Positions 1-8,389 of a stretch of 36,148 bases of DNA are shown piece after piece. This DNA is from Methylophaga sp. (GTDB lineage Bacteria; Pseudomonadota; Gammaproteobacteria; Nitrosococcales; Methylophagaceae). The stretch covers positions 1-36,148 of the forward strand of contig NVUI01000008.1 in NCBI GenBank assembly GCA_002733105.1, given 5' to 3'. The notes below the pieces were generated by a model. The model saw only the letters and a program-made list of their open reading frames with translations. It was not told the origin of the DNA and made no database searches. The position numbers were made by a program, and so were the translations under genes. Each line of letters starts with the position of its first letter. Positions within the stretch are counted from its first letter, which is position 1.

Positions 1-429
1 TCGAGTAGTGTTATTAGAATTTAAAACAAGATTTCTTATAACATAGCCACCATCTTGATCAGCAGCGCCACCATCCATAAAAAGAAAACCTGCTTCGACA
101 CTTTGGGGAACAATATAAGGTCTATCCTTTGATTCATCGCCATAGTCAGCAATAGTACACAATGCGGATGCGCTACAATTTGGGTTGTAAACAGATTTGT
201 ATTTATCTGTTGTCGTGAAAACGCCACCTCGACAAAACAGAACACTATCACCTGCCGGCATAGCATTAAAAGTATTAATTGCTTTTACAAAACTGCGGAA
301 AGGTGTAGATTCTGAAAGCCCGTCATTACTGTCGTTGCCTGTGTCACATACGTAATAATTTTTGGCCTGTACAGTGTTAGCCATAACGAATAATAGTAAT
401 GCTGCTAAATAAGTAAGTGTTTTTTTCAT
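1..429 (-). CDS. Secreted right-handed parallel beta-helix (polysaccharide lyase/epimerase-like) protein, N-terminal part, truncated by the left window edge
   Basis: Manual translation of the minus strand from ATG at 429..427 stays open to base 1: MKKTLTYLAALLLFVMANTVQAKNYYVCDTGNDSNDGLSESTPFRSFVKAINTFNAMPAGDSVLFCRGGVF...GGYVIRNLVLNSNNTTR. Signal peptide followed by the YYVxxxGNDSNDGLSxxTPFRS signature typical of beta-helix proteins. Missing from the ORF track because it has no stop in the window. Confidence 0.8.
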   Translation of the reverse strand, partial: MKKTLTYLAALLLFVMANTVQAKNYYVCDTGNDSNDGLSESTPFRSFVKAINTFNAMPAGDSVLFCRGGVFTTTDKYKSVYNPNCSASALCTIADYGDESKDRPYIVPQSVEAGFLFMDGGAADQDGGYVIRNLVLNSNNTTR

Positions 430-513
430 GGTTGTTGTCCCATAAGAAGATTTAGGTACGTGGGACACATGATACTAGAAAGGCGTGAAAGATCTGCGAC
501 CAACATCACAGAT

Positions 514-1404
514 TTAAATTAATTGGATATTATATTTTTCTAGCAGCCAGCCTTTAACACGTTTTACATCAGGATTTTGACTAGGTTTTGATTTAATAAT
601 GCGTGATGCTTTTCTCTCTCTTACCATGTCGAGTATAGTCTGTATATCAACAGTATCTTTATCATCTGCAAAAGCGTATACCAAAGCAAAATCACACAAA
701 TTGTTAATACGTCGAGGTATACCCTCACTGTAACAGAAGATAGCTGCACAAGCTTCATTACTAAAAATTTTTCGTTCCGCTCCGGCAACATCTAATCGAT
801 ATTCAATATATTTTTGAGTTTCAGAGTAACCGAGCGCTTTTAAATGATATTCAACACCAATCCGTTGGGCAAACTGCTCTAATTCTGGCCGATTAAGCTT
901 TTCAATTAATTCAGGCTGGCCGGTAAGAATGAGTTGTAAAAATATATTGGTATCTATATTTACATTGGAAAGTAATCGTAACTCTTCCAAAGCTTGGACT
1001 GTCAGATTTTGAGCTTCATCAACAATCATTACAACACGTTTGCCTTGCGCATGCTGTTCTATAACATAATCAATGTAGTCTCGATAACGCCCGGCATTAT
1101 CCGTCGCATCAGACTCTATATCTAAAGCATCTAATACCCAAACCATGAGTTCACCAAATGACTCGTGTGTATTATTAATAAGGCCAATAACACAGTCATC
1201 ACCCATTTTACTTAATAGTGTGCGAATTAAGGTTGTCTTTCCGGATCCTATTTCACCAGTAACGACCGTAAAGCCTGCATGGCTCATTAGTCCATATTCA
1301 AGCATTGTTAATGCTTTTTTATGATTTGGGCTTAAATAGAGGAAGGTGGGATCGGGAACCAAATTAAAGGGTTTATGATTTAAGCCAAAATGTTCAGTGT
1401 ACAT
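514..1404 (-). CDS. ExeA-like AAA ATPase, XrtA/PEP-CTERM-EPS locus type
   Basis: MYTEHFGLNHKPFNLVPDPTFLYLSPNHKKAL...TGEIGSGKTTLIRTLL (Walker A), VVMIVDEAQNL (Walker B); position next to the tyrosine kinase. Confidence 0.9.
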   Translation of the reverse strand: MYTEHFGLNHKPFNLVPDPTFLYLSPNHKKALTMLEYGLMSHAGFTVVTGEIGSGKTTLIRTLLSKMGDDCVIGLINNTHESFGELMVWVLDALDIESDATDNAGRYRDYIDYVIEQHAQGKRVVMIVDEAQNLTVQALEELRLLSNVNIDTNIFLQLILTGQPELIEKLNRPELEQFAQRIGVEYHLKALGYSETQKYIEYRLDVAGAERKIFSNEACAAIFCYSEGIPRRINNLCDFALVYAFADDKDTVDIQTILDMVRERKASRIIKSKPSQNPDVKRVKGWLLEKYNIQLI

Positions 1405-1406
1405 AA

Positions 1407-2249
1407 TTAATAATTTTGATGTTTCGGTGCTCTTTCAGACTTATTTAGCACTGTGCCTAGGAGGTTAGTACCTTCCAGTAACTGTAATGATTTTACAATG
1501 CTGTCTTCAGAGTTATGACCATCTTCTATCACCATAAGTGTACAGTCAAAATACTTTGATGCCAGTAGTACATCATCTGTCTGTAGCAATGGTGGTACAT
1601 CAAAAATAAGTAATCGCGAATCATATTGAGACTTAATGTCTGATACCAAATTAGTCATTTTAGGGCCTGATAATAGTTCTGCAGAATCTTCAGCCCTACC
1701 CTTACCGGGGAGAATAACTAACCGCTCTATTCCAGGATTGACCAATACTTCTGGTAAAGAAAGATCTCGTTCCAAATAATCTTTTAATCCCAAATTAACA
1801 TTCAAACTAAAATAATCACTGATACTAGGATTGCGTAAATCCATGTCTACCAGTAATACCGTCTGATTTAATTCCATTGCAATGGCTACAGCGAGATTTG
1901 AAGCAATTAGAGATTTCCCTTCACCTGCTGTAGGTGATGTTATTGCAATAGTTTGCCAGTTATTTTCACGCATTTTTTTTAATATCTGCGTACGTAACAT
2001 CCTAAACACAGATGACTGTGGATTATTATACAAGCTTGCAACTATTCGTTTCTCTTCAAGTGCTTCTGGAGCAATATTAATCACTTTAGTTTGTGAATAA
2101 GTGATCCCTTCTACGGCTGATTGCTCTAACGGATCAGGACGGCGAGGAGAATCAATTTTATTTGCAAATTTGGCTTGCTTAGGCACTAAAACATTCTGCT
2201 GTGTATTTCTTTCTTTGGCCTTATCCAGTGCTTTTTGTATTCTATCCAT
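1407..2249 (-). CDS. Tyrosine-protein (BY-)kinase, exopolysaccharide type
   Basis: ITSPTAGEGKSLIASNLAVAIA (Walker A), VLLVDMDLRNPSI (Walker A'), LLIFDVPPLL (Walker B). Confidence 0.9.
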   Translation of the reverse strand: MDRIQKALDKAKERNTQQNVLVPKQAKFANKIDSPRRPDPLEQSAVEGITYSQTKVINIAPEALEEKRIVASLYNNPQSSVFRMLRTQILKKMRENNWQTIAITSPTAGEGKSLIASNLAVAIAMELNQTVLLVDMDLRNPSISDYFSLNVNLGLKDYLERDLSLPEVLVNPGIERLVILPGKGRAEDSAELLSGPKMTNLVSDIKSQYDSRLLIFDVPPLLQTDDVLLASKYFDCTLMVIEDGHNSEDSIVKSLQLLEGTNLLGTVLNKSERAPKHQNY

Positions 2250-2283
2250 TTTTGATAAATCCCACGTCTATTTTGATCATCAA

Positions 2284-4080
2284 CTATACCTGACTTACTT
2301 TTCGCATAATTTTAAACCATAATACTTCTAGATCCATCACATAAAAATGAAAACCTGCGATTGCAGCTAAAAATAAGATAAAAACTAACATCAGCCATCT
2401 ATTTCTAACAATTTTTTGTTTTTTAATATCAAATGCAGTCAGGATGATAGGTATTACAACTAACGGAGTACGCCTTGTTACGCGAGTGATTTCATTATAG
2501 CCTCTCACTCCACCAAATATTATTTCAACAAGTAATGCTAAACCTAACCCAACAGCAATTGATACCATGAAGCCCATAATCATAACTTTTTGCCGATTCG
2601 GTTTTTCTGCTTTCGTTGGCGCTAGTGGGGGCTCAATCAAAGTAAAACTTTCACCCTTTTTTTCTGACTCAAGATTTTCGGCTAATTCAGCTTCAAGTTG
2701 TTTAGCCCTAAGATCTGTATATTTTGCTTTTGTGTTATCGTGATCACGGGTTAAATCATCGTATTCTCGCTTGACTTGATGTGTTTTAAAAACGCGATTT
2801 TCGTAATCAGCCAATTTAACTTTCACATCTCCTTGTCGTCCCCTAATGCGTACAATCTCACGTTCAGCAGAATCCATCCTACCTTTAATCTGTACATATA
2901 TCGGGTTTAGATCTCGTGTAGTATTATTTGTAGCTGCGGTACTTAATCTTGAGCTCGCTGGCGTTGCTGCAATTATTGTTTTTAACTCTGTTTCTAAATT
3001 AGCTATTTTATTTTTTAGTGCTTTAATATCCGGATGCCCTACTGAATATCGCTGTAGAAGTATCGTTAGTTGTGCTTTAGCATTTACAATTTCCTTTTCC
3101 TTTTCGAGCTGAGATCCTTTAGTAGAACTACTAATACCTGTCTCTTCTTCCAAAAATTTAAGCTGTCGTTTTAAACTAATCACATCCGGATGACTAGCAG
3201 AATATTTACCAACTAATGCGTTATATTGATTTTTCAATTCAATAAGCCGCTCCTCTGCTGAGGAGATGCTAGGCACTGAATTTCCTGTCAAAGATGATCT
3301 ATCAAGATAAGCTGGTATCGTGCTTAGCTGCAAACTCATTGTTGTTATCTGATCTTTTAACAATAAGATTGAATTTTGATTGGTCAGTAACTCTTCTTGC
3401 AGTCGTTCTACAGCTGATAAGTTATATTGTAAAAGCTCAGGTAGACTTTCACTATATTGATCTTTAAACTCTCCGATCGCCTTTTCTATTTGTTGTAGCT
3501 TAACTTGAAATTTATCACCTTCTGACTCCAAGAATTTTTTTGTTTGACTAGCCCTTTCAGTACGAATACGTACATTTTCATTCAGAAATGATGTCACTAA
3601 ATCATTAGTGACTTTTTGCGCGGTTTGAGGAGATCTATTTAAAAATGAGACCCTAAAAGCAATACTCGCTTTTTTACTCCATCCATTCCTATCTGTAACA
3701 GTAGCCTGAACCATATCTACAGCCACATTACCTCGAAACCTATCTACAAGAGCAGAAATAGGTGGATTTTTCTCACGCTGTTCGGCATAAAGATTGTGCT
3801 TTTTGATAAGCTCAATGATATTAGGAGTCGTCATCAAACGTTGTTTAATAACAGCTATACGCTGATCTGCATAACTAGTGACTGTAGATTTAATCAGATC
3901 ATTAGGAATTTCCTGTGACTCAATTAGAATCAAACCTTCAGATTTATATGTGGCAGGTAACCAATAGGCAAGTCCTACACTTAGGGCCATCAATATTAAT
4001 GCAGGGAATATAACCCAATACTTTCTACGGCGGATTATATCCAAATAATCGCCAAGGCCCTTACCTTCTTCTTCTTCCAT
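2284..4080 (-). CDS. Wzz-like polysaccharide chain-length determinant / polysaccharide co-polymerase
   Basis: N-terminal GLGDYLDIIRRRKYWVIFPALILMALSVGLAYWLPATYKSEGLILIESQ, long coiled coil, C-terminal TM after APTKAEKPNRQKVMIMGFMVSIAVGLGLALLVE. Confidence 0.9.
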   Translation of the reverse strand: MEEEEGKGLGDYLDIIRRRKYWVIFPALILMALSVGLAYWLPATYKSEGLILIESQEIPNDLIKSTVTSYADQRIAVIKQRLMTTPNIIELIKKHNLYAEQREKNPPISALVDRFRGNVAVDMVQATVTDRNGWSKKASIAFRVSFLNRSPQTAQKVTNDLVTSFLNENVRIRTERASQTKKFLESEGDKFQVKLQQIEKAIGEFKDQYSESLPELLQYNLSAVERLQEELLTNQNSILLLKDQITTMSLQLSTIPAYLDRSSLTGNSVPSISSAEERLIELKNQYNALVGKYSASHPDVISLKRQLKFLEEETGISSSTKGSQLEKEKEIVNAKAQLTILLQRYSVGHPDIKALKNKIANLETELKTIIAATPASSRLSTAATNNTTRDLNPIYVQIKGRMDSAEREIVRIRGRQGDVKVKLADYENRVFKTHQVKREYDDLTRDHDNTKAKYTDLRAKQLEAELAENLESEKKGESFTLIEPPLAPTKAEKPNRQKVMIMGFMVSIAVGLGLALLVEIIFGGVRGYNEITRVTRRTPLVVIPIILTAFDIKKQKIVRNRWLMLVFILFLAAIAGFHFYVMDLEVLWFKIMRKVSQV

Positions 4081-4110
4081 TTTATGCTCTTGAGTTACTT
4101 GTCTTATGTG

Positions 4111-5310
4111 CTAGCGAGAGAATCTAATTCCTTCCCAATTATATGATAATGTGAGAGATATCGCATTGCTGTCATTTGAACTTCCAGCTGAACTACCACC
4201 AGATCTTTTTTGCTTCCGATATGAATAAGCCATGATAAGATCTAGGTTTTCTTCAATACTCCACGTCAAGGCGGGTGAGAAATTAATGTTTTCTCGCTTT
4301 TCATCGGATGAATCATCTGAAGCATTGGTAGATTCTTGATAGCTAAAATCAGCACCCATCGTTAAGCGTTCAGATAAATTTCGCGACCAAGACATACTTA
4401 GTCTATCTTGTTCATTCACATCACCATCGCTTGAAGGGCTCAACACTCTAGCCAAATTTATTGTAAATGTATCAATTTCTCTAGTACGTGTCGCCGAGAA
4501 ATCTAATGTGGATCCTGAGCTTTGATCACTATTCGTTATTCCAGCCGTTTTTCGTTCACTATTCAATCTTCGTAAACCGATGCTGCCACTAATATCCCAC
4601 AGTTCCGATAATTCATATGTAAAAGATGTTGCTATACCATAGGTATCATCATCCGTTGACGAAATAGATGAATCAGCCTGATAATTTGATGCTGTTAGGT
4701 CTAGTCCTGCACTCAATCTTTCACTAAACTCACGTTGCCAGCCAGCTGATAATGACTTTGTTTCATTGTCAGAAAAGTCATCAGTTGAGTATTCTCTTTC
4801 CGAATAACCTGCAGTCAATGATAATGAATCACGCTCAGTTAGCTGATATCCGTATGAAGGATTAATTGACCGTGTTCTGACCGTTGATCGAGTTGTAAAG
4901 TCACCGGTATCTTCTACCGCATTATTTCTGGTCGTATCCTCTTTATAACTCATTGCCAATCCATACTGACTTCTTTCAGTATTGTATGAACTATTCAACT
5001 CAATAAATGGATTCTCAGTATCGTTGTCTGAAATTGCTATATATTTATCAATTTGATACCCAAGACTTAAACTCATTTCAGAATTTTCAAGGCCACGTGC
5101 AATTGTCAGGGTTGGTGTCACAGCATAATGCATACTTGATTCTTCGTCATTACTCAGAAAAGTATTGTCATCATATTCAGCTGATGGATTTAAATTCCCT
5201 GTCAATGACCATTCAGCGGCATGAGTTACTGGGGAAAAGTATATCAATGCCAAAGGCAGAACTTTTATTATTCTGATGTGATTAAGATTCATAATTTTCC
5301 ACATATTCAT
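4111..5310 (-). CDS. Outer-membrane beta-barrel protein associated with the PEP-CTERM/EPS locus
   Basis: Signal peptide, then repeated amphipathic SLSAGW/LSLTAGYSERE-type strands ending LSLTYNWEGIRFSR (the actual end reads LTLSYNWEGIRFSR) with a terminal aromatic region; position between Wzz-like and Wza-like genes. Confidence 0.75.
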   Translation of the reverse strand: MNMWKIMNLNHIRIIKVLPLALIYFSPVTHAAEWSLTGNLNPSAEYDDNTFLSNDEESSMHYAVTPTLTIARGLENSEMSLSLGYQIDKYIAISDNDTENPFIELNSSYNTERSQYGLAMSYKEDTTRNNAVEDTGDFTTRSTVRTRSINPSYGYQLTERDSLSLTAGYSEREYSTDDFSDNETKSLSAGWQREFSERLSAGLDLTASNYQADSSISSTDDDTYGIATSFTYELSELWDISGSIGLRRLNSERKTAGITNSDQSSGSTLDFSATRTREIDTFTINLARVLSPSSDGDVNEQDRLSMSWSRNLSERLTMGADFSYQESTNASDDSSDEKRENINFSPALTWSIEENLDLIMAYSYRKQKRSGGSSAGSSNDSNAISLTLSYNWEGIRFSR

Positions 5311-5335
5311 GTACCATTTTTAGAGAATTAAAGCC

Positions 5336-5905
5336 TCATGGAATTAAGATAACATCGCCGCTTTTTAACATAATATTTGTTGCTAAATCTTTACCTTTTT
5401 TAATAGATCCATAACGTACATGAATGACCTGTCGTTTATCACCATTACGTCGTACAACTATGATATTGTTTTCTTCAGCATATGGTGACAAGCCACCAGC
5501 TAAGCTCAATGCTTGTATTGCATCTATAGGCTGAATCATAATAAATTGGCCAGGGGTTATCACCTTACCCAAAACATGGACAGTGTTACCATCAACACTT
5601 AGCACAGATACTGTAACAACTGGATCTGCTAAATATACTGATAATTGTTTTTTCAATGATGCTTGGACATCAGCAACTGTTCTGCCCTGTGCCAAAACCT
5701 CGCCCGCTAAAGGAAATGTAATGACGCCATCAGGTAAAACAATCACTTCTTTTTGTAATGATTCTTCATTCCAAACTGAAATTTCAAGGACATCACCCGC
5801 ATTTAACAAATAGCGATCCGCTGCCAAAGCGGTTCCTGAGGCTATAAATGCGAACCCCAAAATTATTGCTTTCACAAACATGTCCATCGTTTGTCCCCTA
5901 ATCAT
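5336..5905 (-). CDS. Polysaccharide export protein (Wza/EpsE-like, poly_export + SLBB)
   Basis: YLLNAGDVLEISVWNEESLQKEVIVLPDGVITFPLAGEVLAQGRTVADVQASLKKQL...VHVLGKVITPGQFIMIQPIDAIQALSLAGGLSPYAEENNIIVVRR...LKSGDVILIP. Confidence 0.93.
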   Translation of the reverse strand: MIRGQTMDMFVKAIILGFAFIASGTALAADRYLLNAGDVLEISVWNEESLQKEVIVLPDGVITFPLAGEVLAQGRTVADVQASLKKQLSVYLADPVVTVSVLSVDGNTVHVLGKVITPGQFIMIQPIDAIQALSLAGGLSPYAEENNIIVVRRNGDKRQVIHVRYGSIKKGKDLATNIMLKSGDVILIP

Positions 5906-5952
5906 AATTTACTTGTGAAATGAAGTATAACATCTTATTTTTAAAAAAAAAA

Positions 5953-5968
5953 GGGAGCCTAAACTCCC
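5953..5968 (-). terminator. Rho-independent terminator downstream of the VPxPA-CTERM gene
   Basis: Minus strand GGGAGTTTAGGCTCCC followed by a run of about 10 T. Confidence 0.8.
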
Positions 5969-6009
5969 TTTTCTTAAACTAGCAATATTGTTAACTCAAT
6001 TTGTTTCAA

Positions 6010-6519
6010 TTATGCTACCGATGTAACTCGACGGCGTAAACCGAATAAACCAAGTAGTGCTGGCACAAACAAAAATAACGCTGCAGGTACAGGCACTGCT
6101 GTCACTGTCATTGTCACACCCAAGTTACCTAATGATTCACCGATAATATCGAAGAAATAGATTTCAAGAGCCTCTAAATAGACGTATGTAGCAAATGCAC
6201 CTGAGACTGTTTCAAAAAACGGAACAAAACCACTAACTGTGCTATCAAACGCTAAATCAGCCCAAGCTAGCGTAGTTGAAGGGTTAAATGTCCACTCAAC
6301 TATTGCCCAAGTATTAACATCTGTTACCGCGCTATATAAAACTTCAAACTCGCCTTCAGTCGCGACAGCATTTGATACAACAGAAGATGTATCATTAAAA
6401 GCAGTTCCTAGAAACGCAGCCGAACCAAACACATCGTCATTTACAACGTTAATTGATGCTGCAGATGCGTTCACCGAAAACAATAAAGCTATTGCAAAAA
6501 GCATTACTTTTTTCATCAC
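6010..6519 (-). CDS. Small secreted protein with VPxPA/PEP-CTERM-like sorting signal
   Basis: Signal peptide MMKKVMLFAIALLFSVNASA; C-terminus VPVPAALFLFVPALLGLFGLRRR = VPxPA motif + hydrophobic helix + Arg cluster. Confidence 0.88.
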   Translation of the reverse strand: MMKKVMLFAIALLFSVNASAASINVVNDDVFGSAAFLGTAFNDTSSVVSNAVATEGEFEVLYSAVTDVNTWAIVEWTFNPSTTLAWADLAFDSTVSGFVPFFETVSGAFATYVYLEALEIYFFDIIGESLGNLGVTMTVTAVPVPAALFLFVPALLGLFGLRRRVTSVA

Positions 6520-6541
6520 AATTTCCTTTTAAAATTATTAA

Positions 6542-6632
6542 GTAATGCAACCCAGCCATCTTTAAATCGATTGTCTGAAATAAAAGACCTGTGGCTTTCC
6601 GACCTTGCCTCACGACAAGTTTGGCTTTTTAA
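6542..6632 (-). ncRNA. Probable cyclic-di-GMP-I (GEMM-I) riboswitch in the 5' UTR of the VPxPA-CTERM gene
   Basis: Minus strand AAAAAGCCAAACTTGTCGTGAGGCAAGGTCGGAAAGCCACAGGTCTTTTATTTCAGACAATCGATTTAAAGATGGCTGGGTTGCATTAC. Stem CTTGTC-[GTGA GNRA loop]-GGCAAG, GGnCGnAAAGCC block and GGCnGGGTTGC 3' block align with the GEMM-I layout. Confidence 0.78.
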
Positions 6633-6922
6633 CTAAGTTAGTCACCCATAAAACAGATGATGACAATATATCTACTCTGAAACACCTCACAAGCAGATAG
6701 AATAAAAATACAGTTTCTCACTATTAAATCATATTGTACTTTGGTACTAATACACTAAATTTTGTGACATTTAACACATTTTCTCAGTACGGTGATATTT
6801 TGACACAAATTTGCTGAACTGAAACTGAACACCCAAAAGAATAAAAAATTTAATCTGGACGCAGAACATTATAATGCATAGAGCACATATTATCACTGTG
6901 CAAATTAAATAATTTAAAATTA

Positions 6923-8389
6923 TCAATAAGCATTTTTGTGAGTGAATCCTTTGAATACTGTCAAAAAGATAATTTTCAAATCTAGAAATAACGACCAAGT
7001 CTGTATATACAATAAATCATACCGAACACGACCAGCCATCTTATCTAATGTATCAGTTTCACCACGAAAACCATTAATTTGTGCCAAACCAGTGATACCT
7101 GGCTTTACCTTGTGTCGCAGCATATAACCTTGGATCTGAGATCGATATTCTTCGTTATGAGCTACGGCATGCGGTCTCGGCCCTACTATCGACATTGTGC
7201 CACCCAGAGTATTAAAAAATTGTGGCAACTCATCTAACGAGGTCTTTCTTAAAAAAGCACCATAGGGTGTTATACGCAGATCACCTTTTGTCGCTTGAGT
7301 CACTGTTTCGCCATCCTCTGTCACTGTCATTGATCGAAACTTCCAAACTTTTATTTTTTCACCATCAACACCATATCGTGTTTGTTTGAAAAGCACAGGT
7401 CCGCTTGAAGTCAACTTTACACCGGCTGCGATGATGAGCATAGGAAAGGCAATCAAACACAGGATTAAAAAACTCAACAAAATATCTTCAAACCGTTTGA
7501 TAACACTATTGATTCCTGCAAAAGGTGTTTCATAAATACTGATAGCAGTGATGCCCTGAAAATCAACCCAACGAGAATTCAATAAATTAAATGTAAACAA
7601 ATCAGGTACCAAATAAACTGAAACAGTAGTATCGGCTAATGCTTCGGTAATAAGTTTAATTCGCTTTTCAGCCGATAATGCTAATGTAATATAAACCGCA
7701 TCAATCTTTGAGGCCTTACAGTCCTTTATTAATTGTTCAACATCACCCATAACTTCAATTTTATCTGCTATTAACCTTCTTTCAGAGGATAGATCAGTTC
7801 GGTCATCATAATAGCCAAGAAAGTTAAGACCACTCCAATCCATGTCACTAAATGATTTTTCTAATCTTTGCCCAAGTTGGGTTGCCCCAACAATAGCAAC
7901 TCGCCGAGTGTTAAATCCTTTTGATCGTAAAATGCCTAAACACATACGAACAATTGCATGCCAAGAAATAAGTTCAATCGGTGTAAGGATGATCCAAACG
8001 GCAATAAATGGCGAAGAGTAAACTTGTCGAGCAATAAACAAAAAGTCGATAGCTATCAGCACAAATATAGCTGCAAGCCATGAAAATAATAGTGTGGATA
8101 TTTCTTCTCCCAAATAGGAACCACGCCATGAGCGATAAGCATCCTCAGACTCTGCAAAAAAGTTAAATAGTAGGATGGAGAAAAGTAATGCCCAAACATA
8201 TATTGGTTCCCAATCGGCTTGAAACAAGTCAATAAGAGCCAAAAATGTCAGTAAAATAATCCCACTATCCATAAGCCGTGAAAGTGCGTTTATTTTTGAA
8301 TCGTAGCGTCTTATTTTTCCACTAGCCATAATAAGCTGAACCTGTTTACCTTTAATTTCCGGTTTGTTAGTCTCGATTATAGCAGTCAT
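6923..8389 (-). CDS. Undecaprenyl-phosphate glucose phosphotransferase (WcaJ-like)
   Basis: N-terminal TM region, CoA-binding-like domain RRVAIVGATQLGQRLEKS, and bacterial sugar transferase domain KQTRYGVDGEKIKVWKFRSM...LRKTSLDELPQFFNTLGGTMSIVGPRPHAVAHNEEY...KPGITGLAQINGFRGET. Confidence 0.93.
   Translation of the reverse strand: MTAIIETNKPEIKGKQVQLIMASGKIRRYDSKINALSRLMDSGIILLTFLALIDLFQADWEPIYVWALLFSILLFNFFAESEDAYRSWRGSYLGEEISTLLFSWLAAIFVLIAIDFLFIARQVYSSPFIAVWIILTPIELISWHAIVRMCLGILRSKGFNTRRVAIVGATQLGQRLEKSFSDMDWSGLNFLGYYDDRTDLSSERRLIADKIEVMGDVEQLIKDCKASKIDAVYITLALSAEKRIKLITEALADTTVSVYLVPDLFTFNLLNSRWVDFQGITAISIYETPFAGINSVIKRFEDILLSFLILCLIAFPMLIIAAGVKLTSSGPVLFKQTRYGVDGEKIKVWKFRSMTVTEDGETVTQATKGDLRITPYGAFLRKTSLDELPQFFNTLGGTMSIVGPRPHAVAHNEEYRSQIQGYMLRHKVKPGITGLAQINGFRGETDTLDKMAGRVRYDLLYIQTWSLFLDLKIIFLTVFKGFTHKNAY

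Noticed and set aside
36-266. 76-aa minus-strand ORF
   Set aside because: Wrong frame of the beta-helix CDS that starts at 429; no signature of its own.
1882-3112. Plus-strand ORFs 1882..2100, 2101..2322 and 2846..3112
   Set aside because: Antisense to clear tyrosine kinase and Wzz-like genes; no family signatures. The same reasoning applies to the other short antisense ORFs (e.g. 5007, 5583, 6239, 11147, 21486, 21781, 27287, 28052, 32530, 35477).
6771-6998. 75-aa minus-strand ORF after the WcaJ-like gene
   Set aside because: AT-rich intergenic, overlaps the end of the WcaJ-like gene, low-complexity hydrophobic sequence, no ribosome-binding site seen.
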